The translations under genes were made by a program, and so were the position numbers. The notes beneath the pieces are model-generated. The model saw only the letters and a program-made list of their open reading frames with translations, was not told the DNA's origin and did not search any database. DNA of 64,000 nucleotides, from assembly GCA_035362835.1 (NCBI GenBank), contig DAOSDY010000002.1, positions 689,692-753,691 of the forward strand. The letters are read 5' to 3'. The stretch is from Melioribacteraceae bacterium. GTDB lineage: Bacteria; Bacteroidota; Ignavibacteria; Ignavibacteriales; Melioribacteraceae. Shown here in pieces: positions 17,241 to 26,153 of the stretch. Numbering within the stretch: position 1 is the first letter of the stretch; the number at the start of each line of letters is the position of its first letter.

Positions 17241-18752
17241 ATGTCCAAACCCAAATTAAGTTTCTGGCAGATCTGGAATATGAGTTTCGGTTTTTTGGGA
17301 ATTCAATTCGGATTTGCTCTGCAGAATGCAAATGTAAGCCGTATTTTCGAAACTCTCGGAGCTGAGATCGATAAAATACCGATCCTCTGGATTGCCGCAC
17401 CCGTTACCGGATTAATTGTACAGCCGATAATAGGCCATATGAGCGATAAGACATGGAACCGTCTTGGAAGGAGAAGACCGTATTTTCTTGTAGGTGCAAT
17501 ACTTGCATCGGCCGCACTTCTTATAATGCCAAATTCACCGTACCTATGGTTTGCTGCAGGAATGCTCTGGATACTAGACGCATCAATCAATATCTCAATG
17601 GAACCTTTCAGGGCATTCGTAGGCGATATGCTTCCTTCCGAACAAAGGACTGTTGGATTCTCTATGCAGAGCTTTTTCATTGGGACAGGAGCTATAATTG
17701 CTTCAGCCCTCCCCTACATAATGACTAACTGGCTTGGTATTGCGAATACGGCGCCGGCAGGAGAAATCCCCGACTCCGTTAAGTATTCATTTTACATCGG
17801 AGGAGTTGTATTCCTGCTGGCAGTAGTTTGGACTGTCTTCAGCTCTAAAGAATATTCACCAGAACAATTAAAGAAATTCGACGAGGCCGAAAAATCTTCT
17901 TCCCAATCCAAACAGATCACCTACTCTACAGAACCGGTAAACCGGAATATTTTATTTAGAAACGGATTGATCTGGGTTGTTGCAGGATTAATTTTACTCT
18001 CCTTCTTCAACTATTTTCTTTATATCGATCTTGGCCTTATAGTTCTATTCGGCGGTATAAGTCTATTTGGTCTTCTTCAGATAATTTCTGGATTAATGAC
18101 AAACGGTAAAAAGCAGAACGGATTTGTTGAAGTAATTAATGATTTATATAAAATGCCTAAGACAATGATCCAGCTGTCCTATGTTCAGTTCTTTTCCTGG
18201 TTTGCCCTCTTTGCGATGTGGATTTATACAACACCTGCCGTTACACATCATATTTACGGCGCAACAGACAACACTTCGGAATTATATAACGAAGGAGCAA
18301 ACTGGGTTGGTGTATTAATGGCAGTCTATAACGGATTTGCGGCAATTATGGCATTCGCAATCATGTGGATTGCCAGCCGGACCAGCCGCAAGACTGTTCA
18401 TATGATCAGTCTTGTTATCGGTGGTATAAGTCTTTCGTCATTTTATGTAATAAAGGATCCGCAATTACTTCTAATTGCTGAACTTGGAATCGGACTGGCG
18501 TGGGCTTCAATTCTTGCAATGCCTTATGCAATACTAACCGGTTCCCTCCCTTCGCATAAGATGGGAGTATATATGGGGATATTCAACTTCTTCATTGTAA
18601 TACCTCAGATTACAGCCGCTGCTATACTCGGATTCTTTGTTAGAAGTCTCTTTGCAAACGAAGCAATCTATGCTTTGCTGCTTGGCGGATTTTCGATGAT
18701 AGTGGCAGGGATACTTGTAATGTTCGTAAACGATGTTGATGAAGTAAGATAA
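17241..18752 (+). CDS. SLC45-like MFS transporter
   Basis: 503-residue polytopic protein with about 12 membrane helices and a long central cytoplasmic loop. The MFS loop motif appears as GHMSDKTWNRLGRRRP (residues ~65-80), characteristic of the SLC45/sucrose-type branch related to the GPH sugar symporters; PNSPYLWFAAGMLWILDASINIS follows. Substrate is probably a sugar or glycoside by family, but cannot be set from sequence. A GGCGGA site lies 6 bp before the ATG. It ends at a strong hairpin and faces, tail to tail, a second MFS gene of the same branch and its partner gene. Confidence 0.8.
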   Translation: MSKPKLSFWQIWNMSFGFLGIQFGFALQNANVSRIFETLGAEIDKIPILWIAAPVTGLIVQPIIGHMSDKTWNRLGRRRPYFLVGAILASAALLIMPNSPYLWFAAGMLWILDASINISMEPFRAFVGDMLPSEQRTVGFSMQSFFIGTGAIIASALPYIMTNWLGIANTAPAGEIPDSVKYSFYIGGVVFLLAVVWTVFSSKEYSPEQLKKFDEAEKSSSQSKQITYSTEPVNRNILFRNGLIWVVAGLILLSFFNYFLYIDLGLIVLFGGISLFGLLQIISGLMTNGKKQNGFVEVINDLYKMPKTMIQLSYVQFFSWFALFAMWIYTTPAVTHHIYGATDNTSELYNEGANWVGVLMAVYNGFAAIMAFAIMWIASRTSRKTVHMISLVIGGISLSSFYVIKDPQLLLIAELGIGLAWASILAMPYAILTGSLPSHKMGVYMGIFNFFIVIPQITAAAILGFFVRSLFANEAIYALLLGGFSMIVAGILVMFVNDVDEVR

Positions 18753-18758
18753 AATTAA

Positions 18759-18795
18759 GTAGCAGAGCTATTCTACAGCTCTGCTACCGGTTTTT
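18759..18795 (+). terminator. Rho-independent terminator shared by convergent genes
   Basis: A perfect 11-bp stem (GTAGCAGAGCT / AGCTCTGCTAC) with a 7-nt loop is followed by CGG and five T on the plus strand. It begins 6 bp after the MFS stop. The right arm overlaps the stop codon of the convergent minus-strand gene, and the opposite strand continues TTAATTTT, so it may work in both directions. Confidence 0.85.
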
Positions 18796-19623
18796 ATTAA
18801 TTACAACCTGAACTGCATAATCCGATAAGAATTTTTCTTTAGAACCTTTCAGATCGAGCAATTCTATTTTTATAATACGGTATGAATCTTTAATATTTTC
18901 GGTAAATACTGTTTCTTTAACTCTGTAATCTACATTTTTTCTCCAGTCGGAGGATCCCGATTTCCAGTTCTTATCGAGGCAACTTGAAATACTATTGATT
19001 AAGTCTTTGTGAAGTTTTTCTGCCTCGTTCAAGTTATCTGTTTCCAGGAAGACTGAAGTAAAGGAACCGTCACTCTCGTCAATAAATGAATCTTTTGCAC
19101 CTTTCAGTTTAATAAATGAATTTGAAGAATCATACCGGTTTTCTAACAGCAGGAAGAATGCATTTGAGTGAGCAAGAATAAATTGAAGTGAAGTGCAGAA
19201 GTCAGCATCAGCCGGTAGCGATACTGAATTTGATCCCGCGATTGCATACTGGAACTGATATTCCCCTACAGAAGAAGAATCTCCTACTACGTAAAGTATC
19301 CATTCACCGTCTTCTGTAATATCAGTAATGATGCTTGCAAATCCCGGTGTAGTTTTATCGCTCTGCTTAAAAACATCGCCTTGCGGTGTAACGAATATCA
19401 ATCCAGGATTAAATTTTTCTGAAAAGACAATAAAATTAACGGTTTCACCTTTGTATAACGGAATCCTGTAACCGTCATATCTTCCGAATTCAGGCTTCAA
19501 ATTGTCAGATAAAGTAAGACTTCCTTTTGTTTCATTGAACTCGACTTCAAACTGTGCATAAGAAAGGTTTGATACTAACAGAATAAATAATACAATGTAT
19601 TTTTTGAAATCTGAGTATTTCAT
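18784..19623 (-). CDS. Secreted protein of unknown function with a PPC-like beta domain
   Basis: 279 residues. A clear signal peptide ends near ...NLSYAQ. Residues ~25-125 look like a pre-peptidase C-terminal (PPC)-type beta sandwich: YRIPLYKGETVNFIVFSE, then ILYVVGDSSSVGEYQFQYAI. The remaining ~150 residues are mixed alpha/beta with two cysteines and no motif I recognise. It should be periplasmic or surface-exposed. It starts 1 bp after the stop of the upstream MFS gene, so the pair is translated together, suggesting a role connected to that transporter's substrate. Function not recognised. Confidence 0.55.
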   Translation of the reverse strand: MKYSDFKKYIVLFILLVSNLSYAQFEVEFNETKGSLTLSDNLKPEFGRYDGYRIPLYKGETVNFIVFSEKFNPGLIFVTPQGDVFKQSDKTTPGFASIITDITEDGEWILYVVGDSSSVGEYQFQYAIAGSNSVSLPADADFCTSLQFILAHSNAFFLLLENRYDSSNSFIKLKGAKDSFIDESDGSFTSVFLETDNLNEAEKLHKDLINSISSCLDKNWKSGSSDWRKNVDYRVKETVFTENIKDSYRIIKIELLDLKGSKEKFLSDYAVQVVINKNR

Positions 19624-19624
19624 T

Positions 19625-20899
19625 TTAATGTCCTGATCCTACTTTGCTATTTTGTGATTGTTTTGTTACCGGATTATCTTTAACCATTACCCAGAGAAGC
19701 GAAGAAGTTAGAAGTGTTACACCGCTGATAATGAAGATAAGACTTTTATCAGATGAATTCTGTATGAAAGATCCGAGTACAAGACTAACAAACAATTGAG
19801 GCAGAACTACTGATAAATTGAAAATCCCCATAAAGAAACCCATCTTCGACTTATTTACCTTTTCCGACATAATAGCAAATGGAAGGCTTACAATTGCGGC
19901 CCAACCGATTCCGCATACAGCCATTAGAATCCAAACTATAAGAGAAGAGGAGCCGAACAGAACAATTCCAAAATATCCAAGAGACATTATTGCAACTGCG
20001 AGCATATGAGTTTTTACTCTTCCTATTTTTTCTGTTACAGGTTCAAGAACGAATGCCGGCAGAAGCGCGCCTACCGCATTAAGAATTAAGAAAGAGATGG
20101 ATAATATCTGACCTGTTTCATCAATTGATGAGGGATTCAATTTCTGTTCTACGTATCCGATCATATAAACAAACATTGTCTGCACACCGATCCACGAAAA
20201 TGAATGTGCAAATAAGAGTTTAAGGAACTGACTCCAGTCGGTTTTCGACGAATGATTTTCACTAATCTGAGATTTTTCAACTGTCAATTCTTTTTTTTCT
20301 TTTATAAAGAAAAGGGGAACAATTGAGAACAACAGTACGAGTATAACTCCGAAATAGATCAGGAAATAATTTCCGAATACTGCACCGATTGCATAAGCCA
20401 GTACACCGAACGATCCGGATATTGTCTGCATCCATGTATATCCTTTGGTACGTGGTACACCTTCGGGCGTTACATCGGCAATAATTGAACGGGTCGGGTT
20501 GAAAGAGATATTTATTGCAAGGTCGAGTGTAAGAGCAACAACAACCGCAACTACAATAATACTTGTCATTCCGAATAATTCACTAATTTCGCCAATATTC
20601 GGCAGAGCGAAAAGCATAAGAGCCGCTAAGCTACCGCCAATAAGAATAAATGGCCGGCGTCTTCCGCCCCAGAACCAGACGTTATCGCTTATAAGTCCGA
20701 CAATGGGCTGGCCAATAATTCCAGCGAGAGGTCCGGCTGCCCAGACAAAACCGATCTCGTGGAGGTCCAGATTAAATTTTGTGCGCATCAACCAGCTTAA
20801 TGCAGCAATCTGAATTGATAGGGCAAATCCCATTGCTGTGGCAGGCAGACTAAGTATTGAATAGAACGGTTTACTAAGCCGTTTCTGCATTTCTAACAT
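19625..20899 (-). CDS. SLC45-like MFS transporter (second)
   Basis: 424-residue, 12-helix MFS protein of the same branch as the gene at 17241-18752, with loop motif GLISDNVWFWGGRRRP near residue 70 and helix WAAGPLAGIIGQPIVG just before it. It is shorter, with a smaller central loop. A GAGG site lies 6 bp before the ATG at 20899; a second ATG at 20890 is possible. It heads a two-gene unit with the secreted PPC-like protein. Substrate unknown; sugars or glycosides by family. Confidence 0.8.
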   Translation of the reverse strand: MLEMQKRLSKPFYSILSLPATAMGFALSIQIAALSWLMRTKFNLDLHEIGFVWAAGPLAGIIGQPIVGLISDNVWFWGGRRRPFILIGGSLAALMLFALPNIGEISELFGMTSIIVVAVVVALTLDLAINISFNPTRSIIADVTPEGVPRTKGYTWMQTISGSFGVLAYAIGAVFGNYFLIYFGVILVLLFSIVPLFFIKEKKELTVEKSQISENHSSKTDWSQFLKLLFAHSFSWIGVQTMFVYMIGYVEQKLNPSSIDETGQILSISFLILNAVGALLPAFVLEPVTEKIGRVKTHMLAVAIMSLGYFGIVLFGSSSLIVWILMAVCGIGWAAIVSLPFAIMSEKVNKSKMGFFMGIFNLSVVLPQLFVSLVLGSFIQNSSDKSLIFIISGVTLLTSSLLWVMVKDNPVTKQSQNSKVGSGH

Positions 20900-20929
20900 T
20901 TCAACCTCGCGTGTGTTGTTTTCAAAAAC

Positions 20930-21673
20930 TTAAACTTTCTTAAATAAACCTTCATAACCAAATGTTACAATTTCTCTAACCAGAGGTATGCCGGGTATTT
21001 TAAACTTCGGCAGATTATACCGGTAGCCGTATATCGGTCTGAAAAGAAATAATTCTTTCTTGACCGGGATTAATTTATTTGAAAAAATATATTTCTCGAA
21101 AAGGCCGATTTTCATTCCGGTTGAATAATGCAATTTAATTTCATCAACATAATCAACTCTTTCATTCAATGATTTTGCGATAGGCCGCAGTATAGGCTCC
21201 GGCAGAAGATGCAGATATGGAATAAATTTCAAAAAACTTTTAGCAATCTGCTGATGACCGGCAAACGGTGAATACTTTGGCGGAAATGTTATAAACAAAT
21301 ATCCGTTTTCATTTAACAGATTATTGAGGTTATTGAAAAGTGCATATTTATTATGAACATGTTCAATCACTTCACGCATTATTATTAAATCAAATTTTCT
21401 TCCAATTCTGTCAGGCAGCGTCTGATCTGTTATATCACCCTGAATAATTTTAAGTGAAGAATTCTGTTTCATGGCAATGTCAATCCGGTCCCTGCTCAAC
21501 TCTATGCCTGTAGCATCAAATCCGGTTTTGGTCAATACATCAATCAATCCTCCTTCCGCACACCCGATTTCAAGTATTGTCATATCATTAAATCCGGGAA
21601 TGTTTTTCTGGAAATAAGGAAGAAGATAGTTTAGAGTATATTCCTTCTGTTCAAAGAAATGCTTTTCGGCCAT
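20930..21673 (-). CDS. Class I SAM-dependent methyltransferase
   Basis: 247 residues. The SAM-binding motif I is ILEIGCAEGGLIDVL near residue 35, followed by motif-like GIELSRDRI, IIQGDITDQ and MREVIEHVHNKYALFNNL, the arrangement of the UbiG/Methyltransf_11-23 group. The C-terminal third is basic and may contact lipid or a membrane surface. Substrate cannot be assigned. It stands 30 bp after the MFS start on the same strand, and is divergent from smpB, so it may be the first gene of the MFS unit. Confidence 0.75.
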   Translation of the reverse strand: MAEKHFFEQKEYTLNYLLPYFQKNIPGFNDMTILEIGCAEGGLIDVLTKTGFDATGIELSRDRIDIAMKQNSSLKIIQGDITDQTLPDRIGRKFDLIIMREVIEHVHNKYALFNNLNNLLNENGYLFITFPPKYSPFAGHQQIAKSFLKFIPYLHLLPEPILRPIAKSLNERVDYVDEIKLHYSTGMKIGLFEKYIFSNKLIPVKKELFLFRPIYGYRYNLPKFKIPGIPLVREIVTFGYEGLFKKV

Positions 21674-21831
21674 GATTCTCTTTAAAAGTTGGGTGAAAAT
21701 TTAATGAAAGTTTTGGAATGGAAAAAATTTGTCCGGACAGTTATTACAATTTGATAAAAATCATTTGGAATCGGATAAATTCTTGCATTTATTTGTCAAT
21801 AAAAATAAATTTTGTCCGGCATTTTGAAATT

Positions 21832-22287
21832 ATGGTCGATAATACTTCTGAGAAGAATTTAACAGTTAACAGGAAAGCCCAGCATGAATACTTTATTCTG
21901 CAGCGGTTTGAAGCCGGTATCGTTTTATTAGGATCCGAAGTTAAATCTTTAAGGCTTAACAGGGCTTCGCTTGTTGACAGCTTCGCAAGTGTTGAGAACG
22001 GTGAGGTCTGGCTCTACAATGCTAATATTAATGTTTACGACCAGGCCAGTATAAATAATCACGACCCTGTCCGGAAAAGGAAGCTGTTATTCAATAAAAA
22101 CGAAATAAGAAAATTAATAAAAGCAACTGCTGAAAAAGGGAATACATTAATTCCACTAAGACTCTACTTCAAAAATGGAAAGGCTAAAGTTGAGATTGCA
22201 GTAGCAACAGGTAAAAAGAAGTTCGATAAGCGTGAAGATATAGCTAAAAGAGAAATTAGCCGTGAACTTCAGCGAAAGCTGAAATAA
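21832..22287 (+). CDS. smpB: SsrA-binding protein SmpB
   Basis: About 151 residues. SmpB binds tmRNA and delivers it to stalled ribosomes for trans-translation. The family's opening (NRKAQHEYFILQRFEAGIVL) with GSEVKSLR, NHDPVRKRKLLF and the basic C-terminal tail KKKFDKREDIAKRE are all present. The start is the ATG at 21832, since an earlier in-frame ATG at 21718 would add 38 residues that match nothing in the family. The tmRNA gene is not in this window. It is followed 20 bp later by tyrS. Confidence 0.95.
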   Translation: MVDNTSEKNLTVNRKAQHEYFILQRFEAGIVLLGSEVKSLRLNRASLVDSFASVENGEVWLYNANINVYDQASINNHDPVRKRKLLFNKNEIRKLIKATAEKGNTLIPLRLYFKNGKAKVEIAVATGKKKFDKREDIAKREISRELQRKLK

Positions 22288-22307
22288 TATTTAACCGGAG
22301 ACCACTA

Positions 22308-23540
22308 TTGAGTAAAAAAGACTTATTCCCTCCCGTAAATGAACAGATGGATATCATAAAACGTGGAGCCTTTGAGATTATCCCCGAAGAAGCACTCATT
22401 CAGAAACTTGAAAAATCCTTAAAAGACAACAAACCGCTAATTATAAAGTTAGGCTGCGATCCTACACGTCCCGACCTTCACCTTGGGCATTCCGTTGTGT
22501 TGAGAAAACTTGCACAGTTCCAGCAACTTGGACACAGCGCAGTACTTATTGTAGGTGATTTTACCGGAATGATTGGCGATCCATCCGGAAGAAATGCAGC
22601 CCGACCCCCTCTTTCGTTTGAAGAAGCCAGAGAGAACGGCAAATCATATTTTGAGCAGGCTTCCAAGATTCTTGACAATGCAAAAACCAGAATTGTTTAC
22701 AATTCCGAGTGGCTCGGAAAAATGAGTTTTGAGGATGTAATACGTCTGGCTTCCAAATATACTGTAGCCCGAATGCTTGAAAGAGACGATTTTACGAAGC
22801 GCTATAAGGGTGGAATACCTATTTTGATGCACGAGATCCTCTACCCGCTGGCACAGGCAATGGATTCAGTTGCAATTAAGAGCGATGTTGAACTGGGCGG
22901 AACTGATCAGAAATTTAATCTCCTCGTTGGGCGTGATATTCAGCGTGAATTCGGAGCAGACCCACAAGTAATCCTTACAATGCCTCTACTGGTAGGAACA
23001 GACGGCGTAGAAAAGATGAGCAAGTCCCTGGATAACTATATCGGCATAAATGAACCTCCAAAGGAAATCTATGGAAAGACTTTATCTATATCTGATAGCA
23101 TGATCTATCCGTATTTCGAATTGACTGCGGATATATCGAATGAGGACCTGAAAGAAATCCGTGAACTGCTTAAAGATAAAACAGTTAACCCCAGGGACAT
23201 CAAAAGGAAGTTAGCCAGGACTCTAGTGGCAATGTATCATTCAGAAGAAGCTGCCGTTATTGCAGAACATGAATTCGACAAAATATTTGTAAAAAAGGGA
23301 TTGCCTGATGAAATTCCGGAGATTGTAATTCCGGCTAATGAATCAGGTATTGAAATTCTCGATCTGTTAGTTCAAGTAGGCTTTGCTCCATCTAAAGGAG
23401 AAGCTCGAAGGCTGGTACAGCAGGGTGGCGTTACTGTAGACGGTAATAAAATCTCCGACATTAAAGAGGTTATAAAACTTGAAGGGAGTAAAGTACTGAA
23501 AGTAGGTAAAAGAAATTTTATTAAAATTGTTTGTTCATAA
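22308..23540 (+). CDS. tyrS: Tyrosyl-tRNA synthetase
   Basis: 410-residue class I synthetase charging tRNA-Tyr. The HIGH motif is HLGH (58-61), the KMSKS loop is complete (236-240), and a C-terminal S4 RNA-binding domain follows (GEARRLVQQGGVTVDG). Length and the HLGH/long insertion fit the TyrZ-like subgroup. Start is TTG at 22308 with a GGAG seven bases upstream; no ATG competes. Middle gene of the smpB-tyrS-pdaD unit. Confidence 0.96.
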   Translation: MSKKDLFPPVNEQMDIIKRGAFEIIPEEALIQKLEKSLKDNKPLIIKLGCDPTRPDLHLGHSVVLRKLAQFQQLGHSAVLIVGDFTGMIGDPSGRNAARPPLSFEEARENGKSYFEQASKILDNAKTRIVYNSEWLGKMSFEDVIRLASKYTVARMLERDDFTKRYKGGIPILMHEILYPLAQAMDSVAIKSDVELGGTDQKFNLLVGRDIQREFGADPQVILTMPLLVGTDGVEKMSKSLDNYIGINEPPKEIYGKTLSISDSMIYPYFELTADISNEDLKEIRELLKDKTVNPRDIKRKLARTLVAMYHSEEAAVIAEHEFDKIFVKKGLPDEIPEIVIPANESGIEILDLLVQVGFAPSKGEARRLVQQGGVTVDGNKISDIKEVIKLEGSKVLKVGKRNFIKIVCS

Positions 23541-23558
23541 ATAGGGAGGAATAGCAAA

Positions 23559-24104
23559 TTGTACGTTCCAACAAAAATCTTCTTCACCAAAGGAGTAGGA
23601 AAGCATAAAGAATATCTTGCATCCTTCGAATTAGCTCTTCGAAGTGCCGGGATCGAAATATGTAATCTTGTTTCTGTAAGCAGTATTTTCCCGGTAGGTG
23701 CCAAAGTCATTTCAAGAACGCAGGGTTTGAAACTCTTGAAACCCGGCCAGATTACACATTGTGTAATGGCAAGAAACGCTACAAATGAACCGAACCGTTT
23801 AATTGCCTCCTCTCTTGGAGTTGCAATTCCGGCTAATAAAACAATGTACGGATATCTTTCAGAACATCATCCATACGGTGAAACGGAAAAAGTTGCGGGA
23901 GATTATGCGGAGGATCTTGCTGCTACAATGCTAGCTACTACTCTTGGTATAGAGTTTGAGGCCGAAAAGGCCTGGAATGAACGTGAACAGGTCTATAAGA
24001 TGTCGGGTAAAATTGTAAGAAGTTTTAACGTTACCCAATCTGCACAGGGCGATAAAAACGGATTATGGACAACAGTACTTGCAGTTGGAATTCTTCTTCC
24101 TTAA
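23559..24104 (+). CDS. pdaD: Pyruvoyl-dependent arginine decarboxylase
   Basis: 181-residue proenzyme that makes agmatine from arginine, the entry to polyamine synthesis. It self-cleaves to generate a pyruvoyl group: the cleavage site SVSSIFP is present, with the Ser-Ser at 41-42. Conserved PVGAK, MARNAT and the GYLSEHHPYGET active-site segment follow. This type is typical of archaea, chlamydiae and the Chlorobi/Ignavibacteria relatives, unlike the PLP-dependent SpeA of E. coli. Start is TTG at 23559 behind an AGGGAGGA site. A terminator lies 10 bp after the stop. No other polyamine gene is in the window. Confidence 0.92.
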   Translation: MYVPTKIFFTKGVGKHKEYLASFELALRSAGIEICNLVSVSSIFPVGAKVISRTQGLKLLKPGQITHCVMARNATNEPNRLIASSLGVAIPANKTMYGYLSEHHPYGETEKVAGDYAEDLAATMLATTLGIEFEAEKAWNEREQVYKMSGKIVRSFNVTQSAQGDKNGLWTTVLAVGILLP

Positions 24105-24113
24105 ACCATTATA

Positions 24114-24143
24114 AGAGCGGTTTAATTTAACCGCTCTTTTTTT
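24114..24143 (+). terminator. Rho-independent terminator after smpB-tyrS-pdaD
   Basis: A 9-bp stem AGAGCGGTT / AACCGCTCT with a short AT loop is followed by eight T on the plus strand. It lies 10 bp after the pdaD stop and overlaps the stop codon of the convergent symporter gene. Confidence 0.85.
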
Positions 24144-25513
24144 ATTAATCCAGCTAAATGAATTATCAGTGCTGCAATTAATCCGGCTATCATCGGTTCA
24201 ACCAATTGAAGATATTGATTTTCAATTTTATCTATTATGAAATACCATATTACACTTAATAAAGGAGCTGCAATTATTTCGCTAATTGCATATTTATACC
24301 CCACTTTGAACTTTTCGTAGTAAGCCCCGAAAATCAGTAATATAATTCCCGGTATACAAAAGCTTCCAACAACAAACCAGAGATTAATAACAGATTGAAC
24401 AGTGTACGCAAGAAGTATTGCAACGATAGCTGATATCAATATACCGATTCTGGTAAAGAGTATTAAATCCGCCTTCTCCCGATTTTTCAATTGTTTAAAG
24501 ACTAAATCTCTTCCAAAAGTGGTTGCACTGAGGAAAAGGAAGCTGTTCGAAGTAGAAAGAATTGTTGCAAACAGCGCGGCATAGAAAATACCTTTCAGAC
24601 CGCTGGATAATATTTTTTCAGCATAGAGAGGAAATGCCATTACAGGATTCTCCAGACCGGGGATTAATGCCCTTGAAAAAAGTCCCGTTGTAGTTGTCAA
24701 AAAATCGAAAACTGCCCAGAGTAATACAGAAATTATTATCCCCCATTTTGCGGTCGAAGAGTCCTTTGCCGCATAACATCTCTGATGAAATCCCGGATCA
24801 GCAAAAGTCCATAGCGCTATAAGAAACCAGACCAGTATATAGAATGAGGAAGCACCTCCGGTTAAGCTGAGATGATCGGGAGGCAAATTATTTGCCAAAA
24901 AATTCAGATCGCCTACATCCTTAAACGATACAATAACAATTATTATGAATCCTGCGAACATTATGAAAAACTGAAATACATCAGTATAGAGATCACTTTT
25001 ATAACCTCCTTTGATCAAGTATATTGATGAAAATAGAGCAGCTATAATAATTGATGTAAGCAGATCTGTCTTAAAAATTAGCTGAAGCAGGCTTCCGACC
25101 ATTAAAATATAAGGTGCCGGTGAAACGAGTATAAAAATAAGAACTGATGATAAAAGACCGATTAGATGGCCATATCTGGCTTCAAGCATATCTGGTATAG
25201 TAAAGAGTGAGGCATTCCTTATTTTCGGCGCTAAGAAAAAAGCAAAAACAATCGCAAAGATGTAATAAGGTAATCCCTGTGTAAACCAGCTCAATAATCC
25301 GAATTTATAAGTGAATTCACCTACTCCGAGAATTCCACCGTACCAGGTAGATACATTTGTAAGGATAAAGAGAAAGAGACCTACTTTCCTTCCCGATAAA
25401 AGGTAAGATTCTGCAGTATCATCTTTCCGGATCGAGGGTAGGAATCCTATAAGAACCATCACAGCAAAAAAAGTAACGATTATTATTATATCAGTACTGC
25501 TAAATGAGACCAT
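24122..25513 (-). CDS. Sodium:solute symporter family protein, candidate thiamin transporter
   Basis: 463 residues with about 12-13 membrane helices; the SSS family segments WYGGILGVGEFTYKFG and ATILSTSNSFLFLSATTFGRD are present. SSS proteins carry sugars, amino acids, vitamins and others using sodium. Here the gene overlaps thiN by 14 bp and is the last gene of an operon under a TPP riboswitch with an outer-membrane receptor, so inner-membrane uptake of thiamin or a thiamin precursor is the likely role. SSS-type thiamin-regulated permeases (ThiV) have been predicted before by regulon analysis; whether this is an orthologue is not settled. Confidence 0.78.
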   Translation of the reverse strand: MVSFSSTDIIIIVTFFAVMVLIGFLPSIRKDDTAESYLLSGRKVGLFLFILTNVSTWYGGILGVGEFTYKFGLLSWFTQGLPYYIFAIVFAFFLAPKIRNASLFTIPDMLEARYGHLIGLLSSVLIFILVSPAPYILMVGSLLQLIFKTDLLTSIIIAALFSSIYLIKGGYKSDLYTDVFQFFIMFAGFIIIVIVSFKDVGDLNFLANNLPPDHLSLTGGASSFYILVWFLIALWTFADPGFHQRCYAAKDSSTAKWGIIISVLLWAVFDFLTTTTGLFSRALIPGLENPVMAFPLYAEKILSSGLKGIFYAALFATILSTSNSFLFLSATTFGRDLVFKQLKNREKADLILFTRIGILISAIVAILLAYTVQSVINLWFVVGSFCIPGIILLIFGAYYEKFKVGYKYAISEIIAAPLLSVIWYFIIDKIENQYLQLVEPMIAGLIAALIIHLAGLIKKERLN

Positions 25514-26153
25514 TCTCTTTCATCACCTTCAAATCACGGACAATAAAAACTGATCCATTAAGGATCTTAAGTTTCAGCATATCAGAAGTAGCAATATTGC
25601 TTGTACTCTCCCGTTTTCCGAATGGGAGAGCAATATTCTTAAGTGGAAATTTCAATCCGACGGAAGTAATTTTAGCCGATTCGTCAAATCCGTAAATAGA
25701 GATTGTTTCGCCTGGTATTGTATTTAAAACGGTGTTCCCCTTAAACGTCCTGAGCAAAGATTTTTTATGGATTACGGTAACAGAAATCCGGTTAGAAAAT
25801 TTCAGAACTATACCAAGATTACAGAATGAATGATCGAGGCGGTCGCCGGTAGCTCCGAGAAGAACCGCTTCTTTATAATTTTTTGATATTGCATATTTTA
25901 GAGCTTTTTCAACATCTGTATCGTTCTGACGATTAATCTTATTGATAACGCATTTATCATTAAAATACTCTGTAACATCCTTCCGTATCGAATCAAGATC
26001 TCCAATTATTAGGTCGGGAATTAATTTATACTTATAAGCAGTATTCGCGCCTCCATCGGCACAGATAAGGAGTGAATAGCCGGAATCTTTTAAATAAGAA
26101 ATCAATTTCCGGTCCGGGGCTTCACCGTTAGCAAGAATAATACATTTTTTCAT
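25500..26153 (-). CDS. thiN: Thiamin pyrophosphokinase
   Basis: 217 residues. Converts thiamin to thiamin diphosphate with ATP. Family motifs: ICADGGANTAYK, PDLIIGDLDSI, the NDTDVEKAL segment and LLGATGDRLDH, which hold the metal- and substrate-binding acidic residues. A C-terminal beta domain with SNIATSD completes the fold. Its ATG overlaps the receptor gene stop by 4 bp (ATGA). Downstream of a TPP riboswitch, it traps incoming thiamin as the cofactor. Confidence 0.93.
   Translation of the reverse strand: MKKCIILANGEAPDRKLISYLKDSGYSLLICADGGANTAYKYKLIPDLIIGDLDSIRKDVTEYFNDKCVINKINRQNDTDVEKALKYAISKNYKEAVLLGATGDRLDHSFCNLGIVLKFSNRISVTVIHKKSLLRTFKGNTVLNTIPGETISIYGFDESAKITSVGLKFPLKNIALPFGKRESTSNIATSDMLKLKILNGSVFIVRDLKVMKENGLI

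Noticed and set aside
21718..21831. Upstream ATG extension of SmpB
   Set aside because: The 38 extra residues match nothing in the family, and the region looks like intergenic AT-rich DNA with palindromes.
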